The translations under genes were made by a program, and so were the position numbers. The notes under the pieces are model-generated. The model saw only the letters and a program-made list of their open reading frames with translations, was not told where the DNA came from and made no database searches. A stretch of 64,000 nucleotides of DNA from Valencia hispanica (Eukaryota; Chordata; Actinopteri; Cyprinodontiformes; Valenciidae), in contig OY747713.1 of NCBI GenBank assembly GCA_963556495.2, forward strand, positions 31,103,961 through 31,167,960. Reading direction: 5' to 3'. Positions 22,791 through 36,541 of this stretch are shown here, piece after piece (position 1 is the stretch's first letter; every line of letters begins with the position of its first letter).

Positions 22791-22892
22791 TTGGCTCAGG
22801 TCTAGGTCTGGTCAGTGGCATTGAACCAAAGAAATGTGGTTAATTACAGTTAAATCTTGATTTAAATTTTCTTTAAATATATGAAATATTTT

Positions 22893-23012
22893 AGGGTGAT
22901 GACCAGTCCAGGTTGCACCCCACCACTCAGCCAATAACCTCTGGAGATGGGTACCAGCCCCCCGGAACCATGGAAGGACAAACGGGTATAAACAATGGAT
23001 GGATGGATGGAT
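22893..23012 (+). repeat. Dispersed fish repeat ending in GGAT units
   Basis: Core motifs GATGACCAGTCCAGG, GTTGCACCCC and CTGGAGATGGGTACCAGC precede an ATGG/GGAT tail of about four units (22994-23012). Same family as 10956-11052 and 39697-39917. Confidence 0.65.
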
Positions 23013-23014
23013 TT

Positions 23015-24365
23015 CAGTGTGACAAAAAAGCAAATTACAGAATAAATCTGTGAGATGGTATATACTTTTCCTGGCTCTTTAACCAGAATAACTTTGGATG
23101 ACAACAGAAGTAACATTTGCTTATGATGCAGATTAATATTATTTATGATAATCTGATTTGTAAAAATATTACATTTTCTGTACAAAATTGTATCCACCTC
23201 AGAGTATTCAAGTGCATGTTCTGAATTCAAAACCAGGCTTAAAAGAATGTTTACAAGTAACATAAATGCAAGGTTTGCTCCAGCCGCTCTGATAGAAGGA
23301 CATTTTATCTTGCATGATAGTAGCAGTAGAGGGGCCTTGAGGGGCTTCAATAATCACCTGCCCCTGGCAGGTAAGCATTGCTGCTGACAACCGTCCACCC
23401 ACTAAGATTGTACAAGCATACACAGATATACACACACACACACACATTCTGGTGAGCAGTAGCTGTCAGTATCGGTTCAGTTTGCAGCACCAGACACCCA
23501 CCAGTCCGAGCTCAGAATGCCCACTGGAGCTGGCAGACTACTATTTTCTCAGCATGCTCCCTTAACAAAGTTTTTTTCCCCCTCTTTTATCAAACCTCTA
23601 AGAGTCTTTGAAGGAAAGGTAGGTATTCTTCACGCTTGAGCAGATGTTAGGATTTGAAAAATAAAGGAGAAAAAATAGTTTTTTTAAAGTCAGATAAAAT
23701 GGGGTTATCTTAGATTGTCTTATGGTGAATGAGTTCCGGAAGCAGGATCAGAGGAAAAGAAGTAAGGAATGGCATAAATTAACCAACTGATAAGGAAAAT
23801 CTTTTAGTTCTGTGTATCGTCTCTCAAACACAAAGTGTAATCCTTCCTGGAAAGACCTGCCTCACTTTCACTCTCTCCTGTTGGACCTTTCTAACTGTGT
23901 CTCGGTGACAATACAAGAGTGTAATTTCCACATAACAGATTGTTAGGACTGTCACTACATCCACTGATTTACACAGTCTCAAAAATGGTGGAGGGAGGCA
24001 AATGCATTTCTACTGTTTACATCTGGCCATGACAAACAACACACCAAACCACTGAAATAAGTAAAATTTTCCTCACACAGACAGCTTCCAGATGGACTCC
24101 GGTGCAATGTGACCCCCTGCTAAATTCCATTACCCTCATATCACCTTGCTGAAATGAAGTCCTACCTGGCAAAAACAGCAGCAGGCGCGCCAGCTTCAAA
24201 TATACGGAACTCAACTGAATCCTATTGTTCCCAGAGATATTTGCATCAGATCAAATGTGCTGGATGATAAAACAGGTTTCTTTTAAAATATTTATATTCC
24301 CTCTTTTTAATCATATTTTGCACAGATGAGCAATTAAAAACAAGGTTTGCACATTTCTCTGTCTC
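23015..24365. other. Intergenic stretch, nothing recognised
   Basis: Contains a short AC tract near 23432-23447. Minus-strand frames at 22862-23350 and 23208-23447 show no domain. No exon or mobile element is supported. Confidence 0.4.
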
Positions 24366-25403
24366 ATACAGGTAGTTTAAAATATATCAGAATATCACGG
24401 AAAAGTGTATTTAGGTACCGTACATCTATTCAAAAAAGTGCTTCCTACATATTGAATTATTACACAAAGTGATAGATTTTAAGCAAATATTAAAATCTGA
24501 CGTAAGATCAAGAAAAAAAAAGAATTTTACCTCAGAACAGTTGGCTATGGATTATGGTCACCCTTGTGCCTCTGCTGTCATGCAGGTTGTTTTAACTGTG
24601 GCCTTTAGCTTGTCTTGATTGTTCTGGTGTTTCTTATCTTCCCCAACAACACTCGCTAGATGCACTGTGGGGTTTAGGTTTTACCTGTTTGCTGGCCAGT
24701 CAAGCACAATGGCATCATGGTTATTAAACCAGTGATTTATACTTTTGACAGTGTGGGCAGGTGCCAAGTCCTGCTGCAAAATGAAATCAGCATCTCCATA
24801 AAGCTTGTCAGCAGACGGAAGCATGAAGTGCTCTAAAATCTAACAGCAGTCGGCTGCACTGATGGAACAACACCAGCAACTGACATGGCTCCGCAAATCA
24901 TCATAAACATGAAACTTCACACTGGACTTTAAGCAGCTTGGGTTCTGTGCCTCTCTACTCTTCTTCCAGACTATGGGAACTCGATTTCTGAATTAAATGC
25001 AGAACTTACTTTAATCTGAAAGGACAATTTTTTTGTCACTGGACATATGTGTAGTTTTTCTTTTTATCCTTAGCCCAGGTCAGATGCTCCTAATGTTTTC
25101 TCTGGTTCAGAGGAGGTTTAACTATAGGATTGCAGCAGTTGTAGCCCATGTCCCGGATACATCTGTGTTTGATCGCTCTTGAAACAATGTCTGCAGATGC
25201 AATCCACACCTTGTGAAACTGCTTCAAAATTCTTTCAAGGGTGCTGTTATATAATGCTGCTTTATATTTATCTATCCCACATTTTTCTATCACTCAACTT
25301 TCCATTAATATGCTTGGATATAGCTATCTGTGAACAACCAGCTTCTTCAGTAATTAACTTTTGTGACTTACCCTCATTGTTATGACTGTTTGCAGCAGTT
25401 TTC

Positions 25404-26900
<1,497 letters not shown>

Positions 26901-27209
26901 GGCCATAACATTTCTGTAACAAAAATATTGTTGTCAGGCTTTATGCAACATTCAGATTTTCTGAGAAAGAAGTGTAGATTACCAGTACCTGTAAGCTATA
27001 ATCATTGATGTACTTCCTTTTTTAGGAAGGTGGGGGGCAGTTTGTAGTTGCTGCTCTTGTACAAACAGAAATATAAATAAAATTCAAAGAAACTAACATG
27101 ATCACTCTGTGTTTAATGTGTCTACGTAACTGATCACTTTTTGAATAGAATTACTGAAATAAATTAACTTTTCAATGATATTCCAATTTGTGGAGATGCA
27201 CCTGTATGT

Positions 27210-29590
27210 TCTGTGATCATAAGATGCAGGTCTTCACAATAATCCATTAGACTATTTGTCTCATAAAATCCTTTGATCATAAGGAGAGCAGTGCAGTATC
27301 ATCAGACCATCCTGCATTTAAATGTTCTAAAAAATATATAACGCATTTAACTAGGGTCTAAAACAGTGTTTGGGAGAAAGGAAATTTATGAAATGACTTC
27401 TTTTCCATGAAGCCAAAATGAGGTTTAGATACAAAGCCAGGGCCATGGGTTCTAATAGATTTACCCCGATGCCACGGCCACCATTTATCCTGCTCCAAAG
27501 CTTCACAATGCAACGGAGTGCTCCTGAATAGCATGGGCAATTACAGTGCGTGCATGCGTGTGCATCTGTGTGTGTGTGTGCACTTTGCTCTTTCTCCTTT
27601 TCCAATTACAAAACCCCCACTACTCACTCCCACCATACTACTCGCACACACTCACACACACACACACACACACACCTTCAAGCAAATGTAATAACATGAA
27701 ACTACGCAGCCATGTGCGCTTTGCTCTTTATAGAAGCCTAGTCAGTTACCATGGCAATGTGTTTTTTTTCTTTTAATCTTTTTTTGACTTACCCCTAACA
27801 TTTTATTACCCATCATTATGTATCATTAAATACATACATATTAATGTTAAAAAACAGGGGTGGTGTTGATGGGAGATGGGGTAAGTGTGAAATTAGGGGT
27901 GCATCTATAACAGAGGAAACAGCTGAAAGAGTTCCTGATGGTTGGATGTATCATATGTTACCATCCTTCTGTCCATTTTTACACCAAAAACATTGGGTCA
28001 AGATATATCTCAAAATGCAAAATAATGCTAAAAATAACAATAGAGGATCAAAGGGATACAGATAAGAAACTGTGTAATTACTTCTATTAATTCTGCCAAA
28101 ATACGTGCTAATGTTCCAATAACCTGCTTTTTTGGGGGCCATCTCTCAATTTGCGTCCCCTAACAGCTGAAGGTTTGCATCAGCAGAGCAAGACAGATAT
28201 AAAAACCAAAAACGTTTTTTTTCTTGTTTTTTTTTTGCAGTTTTAATTTTGTTGTACTCTGTATTTTTTCCATACAAAAATAAGCTGCTGGTCAAGAGGC
28301 ATTTCATATCAGCCGTTCATCAATTCAAAATCCAATGTTTTTGTGCAATCCCCTCATAGATTAATGTAAGGAAATGTGGTTCTCTGAATTACATTTACCA
28401 TCAAAAGGTCTTTTATAGGTCTTGTGGTTTGGTTTAGTATGTCTTACTGCATAAGAGTCAATCGGCTCAAACAGGCATCAGAACCACAATTGTTAGAAAT
28501 AAGGGGTTCTAAAATTTTCTAAAAATACGATAAAGAAATAATAAAAAATGAGAAAATCCTCAAAATATTGAACTACCAATTGAAATAAACTGATGGAAAT
28601 GGCTATGGTTAACAAATGGTTTGTTTCTATGAAATAAAAGTAGGAGGCGAAAAAATGGTAATACACTGGGTAGATGTTGGTTGAAAGAGTTTTGGTCAGG
28701 GAACCCTAGTTGTATTTTTCACCATCTAATTTGATTGTACATCCTGAATTGTCTTCATTATTTGAAAATGACCAGGCAACATTTTAAAGATATTTACTAA
28801 ATCATTCTGTTAGTAAACTGAAGCTGAATGTTTCATTAAAGTCAAGATCACAGGTAAGAGCAACCTGCCCCCTGTGGGCAGTTGCCCAGGGTAATATTAG
28901 ATAGGAGGGCGCAAGAGCACCATCAAAAAACAAACAAACTTATCTTTCAGTTGTGCTCAGAAACAAGGTTGGTTGGCATTACTTTTATACATGTGAAATG
29001 GGAGTTGGGATCATTGTGTGTGTCCCATCTGCGAAAGCGTGACTAGTTTACATGCTTTGTACAGGACTGTACTACACTTTTTCATGGCCCAGAATCTAAT
29101 TTTCTCATTTTCAATTGTTGGTGGTGGGAGACCAAAGGAGCCGTTCATACACGATGCCCAAACTTATATGAAAAAAACTACATTTACTAAGAAAGTTTGT
29201 TGAAAGTCTCCTATCACCAGCACTGAGACTCATAAGTAGATCACGTACTGTTGTGGTGAAATGAGGATGAAAGAAGATCAGCTATGGTACAGGGCATGAT
29301 GGATCAACAAGTGGAGTGCCTAAAAGAAACATTGCAAGGATGCTGTCAATATCCCAGGCTAAAATAATAGAAATACACAGAGTCACCATCTTTAAACACT
29401 CACAATACCTATAATCCCATTACACATTCACACCTGCTTAAATAGTCAAACAAGACCCACACAAAAAAGAAAAACAGCCAGTTGTCTGCAAAAATGTAAC
29501 CTTTTTCCCTATATGTTCCATTTATTTTCTATTGCTATATTTTGTTAACTTTTTTAGTGTGTAACATGAGTCCTTGTCTTTATGACACAC
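27210..29590. other. Intergenic stretch with a small (CA)n tract
   Basis: A CA microsatellite lies at about 27652-27675. The rest is AT-rich DNA with no supported exon, RNA gene or nameable mobile element. Confidence 0.4.
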
Positions 29591-29723
29591 GGAGGCAGGA
29601 AATAGAGAGGCCCTGGATTCACCTGTGTCCAAATTCCAAAAATCTCTGACAGCTTCCCTGAATAAAAGCATCACCACAGCATGATGCTGCCACTGCCTTG
29701 TCTCATGATAGGGGTTGTACTCT

Positions 29724-30550
29724 CAGAGGTGGGCGATAACTAGTTCCATTTACTGAGTTCCATTTACTTGAGTAACCTTTAGGAAAAAAAATACTTTTAA
29801 GAGTAGTTTTGCAATGCCAAACCTTTTACTTTTACTTGAGTAATATTATTATGAAGTAACGCTACTGGATATTCTACCCACTGTGAGTACATTCCCTGAG
29901 TGAAGAACAAAAGTATTTTAACCAAAAATACACCAGACAAACACCTACAGTTTATTTAAGGAGACCACCTGTTTCTACGCAAGCTTTGTTTTTCTAATGT
30001 AATTTTCTATCTTTTGAGCTTGTTGTTACATTATGAGGTCAACTGAATATATAGTAAACACCAGAAATTGTCACTGGAAGTACTTTTTTTTACCTTGTTC
30101 TAAGATATATTTATTCATTTCTTACTGTATATATTGGTATTATATAGTAAACATTTGTTAGGAAAGTGCTTCTTCTGCTTAAAATGTGTTATTTTGTAAT
30201 TATTTTATTTCTTTATATTTTTTTTAATTGTGAACTTTAAAATTCAGAAATGACTTCTTGCTAAGTGCCTTGAGATGACATCTGTTGTGAATCGGCGATA
30301 TATAAATAAAACTGAATTAAATTGAATTGAATTAAAATACCAGAATTTGGCAAAATCTTTATATTTGTGTCTGTCTGATGACATCATTTTAAAGACATTG
30401 AATCTGATGTTACTCAGTACTCCAAATACGTTTTTACTTTTACTTGAATAATTTATTGGATGGCTACTTTTTACTTTTACTTGAGTAAAAGAATTTTGAA
30501 GTAGTGCTACTCTTACTTGAGTACAACTTTTGGGCACTCTACCCATCTCT
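29724..30550. mobile_element. Non-autonomous DNA transposon, hAT-like
   Basis: The left end starts CAGAGGTGGGCGATAACTAG and the right end, reversed, starts AGAGATGGGTAGAGTGCCC, typical of a common fish inverted-repeat family. Inside both ends the motif TTTTACTTTTACTTGAGTAA recurs on the plus strand (near 29830 and 30470). There is no transposase. A clean 8 bp target duplication was not found, so the superfamily is uncertain. Confidence 0.55.
30236..30335 (+). mobile_element. LINE/SINE-type 3' tail inside the hAT-like element
   Basis: GCCTTGAGATGACATCTGTT followed by CGATATATAAATAAAACTG and AATTG units is the tail of a common fish retroelement family. It is a separate insertion into, or was carried by, the surrounding element. 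Confidence 0.6.
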
Positions 30551-31079
30551 TTATATGTTGTCTATCATGCAGTTGAACCGCACACTTCTTATTTACAGGT
30601 GACAGTCTAAACAGAATAAGGGGATCTGAATATGGTTTGCCACGTTTTGCACATTTTCATTAGTTTGAAGTATTTAAAGTCATGCATCGTTTTCTTTTCA
30701 CTTTACAAATATGCCCTACTTTGTGTTGGTCTGTCAGATAAAATCCCAAATAAATACATTCTCGGTTTTTGGTTGTAACATGACAAATACTATTCAGTTT
30801 TTATATATTTAAAAATGGTTACATAAGAATTTTTTTCCTGCTTCCTCTTCTTCTGAGAAATAAAATGAGTATAAAATCCTGTTTTTTTTAAGTGTTTCTC
30901 TCCTTGCAGTAAATTGTTCCTGGACTCTATTTCCCACTTTTCCAGGCAGTCTGTATTTTTGTGCACAAAGGGAGAAGGTAGAGAGAGAATTTCATGACTA
31001 CAAAAGCAAAGGTTAACATTACTCACAGCATAAAAACAATTTAAAAGGGAGCAAAAGGCCTCTAATGGCCCGACATTCT

Positions 31080-31480
31080 TCAAAGAAAATGTATTTTGCG
31101 CTCAAAATAATTCATAGCTTTTTGCCGGTGGCTTTTCAGCTTCCCGGAGACCCAGCATGAACCACTGTATTTTTCCCAGCAGGCTCTCTGCTCCTCACAA
31201 AATGGCCTTCACCAGGGCATACTTCGCATCCCCTCCAAATATTGACAGCACGGGCCCATCGCTTATTGGAAAAATGACTGTAAGTAATGTTTTATCAGCC
31301 GATGTAATCTCCACACCTGTATTTTCTCCTGTCGTACCACAACATTTGACAAGATTAATGATTCGATCCGGTGGCATTTATTTCCCATTACTGTCAGTCT
31401 TGCGAACAAACAACTTGCTTGCTGGTGGCATTTAGTGTGAAAAGCATGTAGTAGAATTTGCTCTGCCTGTGTGTCATTCA
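31080..31480. other. Repeat-free block, strong candidate non-coding element
   Basis: This block lacks simple repeats and transposon motifs and keeps balanced composition over 400 bp. Short frames are open on both strands at once (31157-31435 plus, 31195-31377 and 31263-31490 minus) without domain content, which is more typical of constrained non-coding DNA than of an exon. It contains several TAAT/ATTA cores, for example near 31354. Confidence 0.3.
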
Positions 31481-31559
31481 TGAACTGCAAAATTTTTTTA
31501 AAGCCGTGTCATAGCAGTTTAGACATGAAACTGTGGTCTGTTTAGGATTCTTTATAAAT

Positions 31560-32040
31560 TACTCCCAGTTAAATGATGCCGGCTTGCCAAGTTTAGAGCC
31601 TATTTTTAGTAATCAAACTTACAGAGATCGTGTCAGCCACTAAAAAACAAGTGTGTTTTAATAAACCTTGTAACCTTTGAACTTCCTTTGCTTCAGGGGC
31701 CTCCTGTTTACATCCCCAAGGACCCACGCGTCCTGACAGCTTGAATGATGATCGGCGGATGGTTGTCCCAGTGTGCCTTCTCCTTCTATTTTTAACCTAC
31801 ACTAATACACAGAGCTCGGAATCTAGGTATAAACAAATGATTAATAGGGCACCTCGGGTCGCACCAATGACCTGCACGTCCCTTTTAACAGCCAATAATG
31901 GAGGCCCTTTGGGGTCAAGAGGTTTAAAAGACTTTCTAATAAAAGTAACAAGACATGGGGATGTGTTTTTCGGAGGAGAAAAAGTTGTGTCTCAGTTTGA
32001 AATGCTGACAAGTTAATAATCCCTTCTCAAATGGCCCTAC
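31560..32040. other. Repeat-free block, candidate non-coding element
   Basis: A second unique block next to 31080-31480, with CpGs near 31720-31760 and ATTAAT/TTAATA motifs near 31838 and 32013. A 91-codon plus-strand frame (31741-32016) begins with a hydrophobic stretch, 'VVPVCLLLLFLTY', that superficially resembles a signal peptide. It has no recognisable domain after it. Confidence 0.25.
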
Positions 32041-32559
32041 TGCAGTAAAATGGCCAGTTTGTTCTTACTTTTATTGCTATCATCTGTCAGTCAATCACAT
32101 CTTTTCTCTGTTCTTTTTTTGCCTCTCCTAAAGTGGACTGAAAGAGCTAAAACAGCTTTACTGTAATGCTTTGACTGGGGCTTTATTCTCCATCCTTTTC
32201 TCTCTTTCTTTGGTTGAATATGAATTCGTATTGTAGTTTTTGGCAGGAAAGGCTTAATGGATTCCAAAGGATGTATTCATGACATGGTAATGAAATTCAG
32301 ATTTGTACGGAGTTCTTACCTGAAGAAAAAGGCTTTGTACTGTTTTCTGCCGCTAAAGTTTACAGATTCTCAGTCAGTCTAGCTCTCACAATGTTATCTT
32401 AAAACATACATTACAAAAGAGTTAAAAAAGCATACCAAGAATATTAGTTGTGGTATGCTTTATTATACTTTCAGTAAGACAGTATACTTCATGCTTGAAA
32501 ATTTGCATAAACTGTGCTATTTGGTACTTGTTTGTTTTCTAAGCACACTTATAATTGAT

Positions 32560-33320
32560 TGTAAGGGACATTCTGAAATGAAACAAACTTGAAAGTGTTT
32601 GACCCCAAACTTACCACACTTGTGCCTAAATATTGTTAGAACTGAAAAGAAAAGATAAAAGAGTGCTTTGAAGACTCATACAGGAGGTCACAAACAAAGC
32701 CACAAAAACATATAAAGCACTGCAGATCACTTACATCAGTTTAGGCCAGTAATGGGGATTCAACAAAAAGAAAGAGATTGGACGCTGTCAGCAGATCAAA
32801 AAGAACACAAGTCCCATCTCACATTTTCCACGAAAAAATGTCATAATGCTCTTAAATGTGGTAGTAGTGTGATGGTCTGGGTCTACTTTGGTGTATCAAG
32901 ACCTGGACAACTTGCAGTAATTTATTGAACCATTTGGCTTGCTCTTTGGTAGAAAACGCTGACTCGGTGACTTCAGGTCATCAATTTGTGATCAGCAAAA
33001 GGACACTTAAGACGCAAAAGAATGAACCTAAATCACACCAGCAAGTCCATCTCTGAATGATTCCAAAACACTAAAAAGGTTTTGCACTGGCCTAATCAAA
33101 ATCCGCACTTTAAACTAAAGGAAATAGTGATGCAAGTGTAAAAACGTATTTTCATTGCAAACGATTGATGGCAGTTGTTGAATTCACTACTTTATTTAGT
33201 TATTAGGTCACAGTAACATTTGTTTGGTTGACTGAAACATTTAAGAGTGGTAGAAAGCAAAGCAAAAAAATAAAGGGTGTAAAAACTTTTAGTTGCATAA
33301 ACATAATGTTTTCATTTTAG
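32560..33320 (+). mobile_element. Decayed Tc1/mariner transposon, second lineage
   Basis: Plus-strand order matches a fish Tc1-like family: GGTAGTAGTGTGATGGTCTG near 32861 (transposase 'G-S-V-M-V-W' region), an ACTGGCCTAATCAAAATCC segment near 33086, AACGATTGATGGCAGTTGTT near 33161 and TTATTAGGTCACAGT near 33201. Stops throughout. The 5' terminus is not clear. Confidence 0.6.
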
Positions 33321-33670
33321 CTCTCTGCAAACTATGACTTTATCTAAAGGATGCCAGTGATCAAATGTCAGTAAAATCTTGCTAGGACAGCTGAACTTTG
33401 GCGATAATTGACGGCAGATATGAGCCTAAAAAGACCGAATGGGTGTGTATTTTTATGACACCAAGTTATTGCAGCTTTTTTTGTTTTATTTTTACACCAA
33501 AGCCTCCAAAATAGGGCATTTCTACAGGGGTAAAAAATATTTGAGACCCATTGTAAGTATTGGTTGTCAAAGTGAGTGCAAAACCTTCTTAAGGCAGGTA
33601 TGAACTGAATTCCGTGGAAGTCTGTAAAAGTGCATAACTGTGCGTTGGCAAAATCACATGGCTACCCTTA

Positions 33671-34392
33671 CTCCTCCTTTCCACCGGATGCGTAAGCGGC
33701 ACGTTACAGGAGCAGCACGTTTCACTTTCGTATTCTGCTGCTTGACCCTTTCCACCGGGTGCGTATGAGGCGCATAGCAGCAGGGAAGCAGCTGTCACCG
33801 AGAGCACAAAATCACGCGAGATTAGAAAAATCAGGCGTGGTTTCGTCAGTAGACACAACAACCATAGACATATATAAACGTCTATGACAATAATAACCAG
33901 GAAAAAACAACAACATGGCTCCAAAAGGTTGGTGTTTTATGTTATGTCTGTTTTAAATTCGCCAATAAGTTTATGTTGTGTCAGGGAATATCCAAAATCG
34001 CTCATTTGTGTGATGACACACAAATGAGACCCTCCCAAGAGGTACTGACTTCTCACCGGGCCGCACAGGTAGTGACTTTTTTTTAAGTAAAGCGATCGCA
34101 AAGCAGCATGTTTCTTTTATTTTGAAAATTTCCGGTGCCGAGCCGTATATTTCCTGTCTCTCCCTATCCAAAATGTAGAAAGTTCCGTGTTTCAGAGGCG
34201 TACTGCGTAGAAAATAGGACTTCCTAGTATATTTAGAAAAGTGCTGCGACATGTCGCTCCTCAGACGTGGCAGACTCGTGCTGCTTTCGCCTCTGGTGGA
34301 AAGGGTTCTATTGACTACAGTGGTGGCTATCAGCTGCATATGACGTGCTGCTCCTGTAATGTGCTGCTTACGCGTCCGGTGGAAAGGAGGGG
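33671..34392. mobile_element. 722 bp inverted-repeat element with TTA duplication, PIF/Harbinger-like
   Basis: The ends form 50 bp terminal inverted repeats that match at 46 of 50 positions (33671-33720 and 34343-34392), beginning CTCCTCCTTTCC and CCCCTCCTTTCC. TTA trinucleotides at 33668-33670 and 34393-34395 flank it, the target duplication usual for PIF/Harbinger. A second, inner inverted pair (CCCTTTCCACCGGGTGCG near 33747 and its partner near 34300) lies inside. A 122-codon minus-strand frame within (33971-34339) has no transposase motif, so the element is non-autonomous. Confidence 0.75.
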
Positions 34393-34395
34393 TTA

Positions 34396-36440
34396 GTCAT
34401 CTGAACTGCTTCGGTGTCTACATTGGAGTCCTTTGTTTAGTTTACTGCAACAGTGATTTTATGACGATTTCACGCTATGCTGATGACACAATTCTTTACT
34501 TTATGCATTTTACTTGGAGTCCATGAGCTGAAAGGAATGAGAAATATGTATATTTTTAGCTTCCAATAGCAGTCAGTAAGTTATTGCTGTAGGATAAAAT
34601 TATTTAAGAGGGTCAGGCCAAAACAAGTGCAGAGATTTATGTCTTAATATTAATAACATGTTACTTGTTTTTCTAGAGAATATTAGTTCTTTTTAGTCTG
34701 GAAAAAGATCTTGAACTTATCAACATCGCAATTCCAGCTATTTAAAAAAATATTTTTGAATATTACTGTATTCTGTTCAAGGACACATCAGCAATCCTGG
34801 CGAGGGACGGTGCAGCTGCAAACGTGCCACTTGATTGCAGCCACTTCACTTCACTTCTAATTAACCGAGTTCCACCCAAGCACGAGGACTCACCCCAGTG
34901 TCATCAGGACTTCAAGATTTCTGAAAATGCAAAGGCAGTGTGAAAACGTTCCATTGTGAAACGAATAAACCGTTGCACTCGGCAAAGTGTCCCCAAAACC
35001 ACACAGCAGACAGTCGAAGCTGGGTTACTCAGACAAAAATCTGTTCTGCATAAAGCTGGTGAGAGGAGGAAATATGTGACCACTTTATATGAAATCAGTC
35101 CCCATCTAATATATCTCATCAATAATATAGGAAGCCCATTAGCAGGATAATAGAGTCCTTTCCCGTTGCTCTGATGCTTGACTCACAATAAAACATTATG
35201 TCTTATAATCTACTGACTTTACCCCAATCAGGTTGTCAAATACTATTCTTAATCATCACACATAACATGCAGTGCATTAAAGTGGCATTCTTGTAAACAC
35301 CATATCTATAATAGCGTTTGACAGGCCGCCTTTGTTTACACCATAATAACTGGGTGTTTGAATAACTTCTCAGTTACTTTAAGTAGCAAGGCAGACTCAC
35401 TCTGCTTCCATTCAGCTGTAAAGCCTGATAACCCGGACTGACATTTGCCACAAAGGGGAAAGTGTATGGCCGTATCGGAACATAGACTTCCACCTGCAGG
35501 CATGAGACACAGTAGAGGGTATCCTAGACACATATTTTTTTAACTGTATGCAGGCTGTGCATTTGTTTGTCAAGTCACACAGATGCAACTATATATGCGT
35601 GTATAGAAAATAGGCTTTGGCCACAGCCACACGCATGCACTTTTTTACTTAAAGAGTTCTCCTGCACGCTCCACCTTTTCTCCATCTTCCATGAAATTCT
35701 CCTAAGCCCGAAGGCAACATGGCTTGTTTGTAGCTCCTGAATGAATTTGTTGAATGTGCTTCTTAACTTGGATGATGTGCCACACTAACCTTTGGGGTGT
35801 CTGGGAAGGACTGTGACTCTTGTGAATTGGGAGATTTGAGATGGTCCAGATTGACTGGTGAGCAACAAAAACCTATACTGGGGTCTGCTCAGATCTTGCA
35901 ACCTGAGAGGGCAAAGGGTCCTACAGGATGCCTGGCTTGGGATAAATGAACCCAGATGCTTCCCAGCAAAGGGGGAACAACAAGTTTTAGGGAACGAATG
36001 GTTAGAAGAAATGAGGCTACCCACTTTTTTTCTTTTTCTGTCGTCTGTCAGGTTCCTGCACTTTCTCATAACCGCTGATCACAGGGGCCTCCGCGCAAGG
36101 AGCATTGTGGGGAATTATCTGAGGGGCGTTTGTCTTTGAAGGAGAACGAGAGCAGCAGCAAATCTCTTCAGTCCTTTCCTATCCCTCTTCCTGTTGACTT
36201 GCCACCTGGGCTGAAGACGGAGGGAGGGAGAGAAGGATGGATGCATTTGTTTAAATGACTTAATGGAAGTTCAAGTTGGTGCAGGAAGTTTTAGGATGTA
36301 AGACGTGATTTAATGTGTTTAAATTATTCATCCTGCGGAATGTTGTCACTTATCAAAGTGCTGCTGTTGTTGGTCCAACATGCTGAACAGTTGTTCTGTT
36401 TAACTCCTTTTTACCTTTTATCCTTCTGATCACTGATTTG
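34396..36440. other. Unique intergenic stretch
   Basis: No exon or mobile element recognised. The 35850-36170 part is balanced in composition and repeat-free and could be a non-coding element, but nothing in it is diagnostic. Confidence 0.4.
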
Positions 36441-36442
36441 TA

Positions 36443-36444
<2 letters not shown>

Positions 36445-36539
<95 letters not shown>
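36445..36539. repeat. (AT)n microsatellite
   Basis: About 47 uninterrupted AT units, able to form a cruciform. It abuts the start of the older LINE remnant. Confidence 0.95.

Positions 36540-36540
<1 letters not shown>

Positions 36541-36541
<1 letters not shown>

Larger units (their letters stand above)
29595..30795. mobile_element. Two Tc1/mariner scraps around a younger element
   Basis: At about 29665-29690 an antisense transposase scrap (CACAGCATGATGCTGCCACT) is visible. At 30620-30795 a plus-strand Tc1 3' end appears (CTACTTTGTGTTGGTCTG, then AATAAATACATTCTCGG), resembling the one at 3550-3680. They are in opposite orientations, so they probably come from two insertions rather than one split element. 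Confidence 0.5.

Noticed and set aside
31741..32016. 91-codon frame with a signal-peptide-like start
   Set aside because: The hydrophobic stretch is a chance product of T-rich DNA. Nothing secretory follows and no splice or promoter context is seen.
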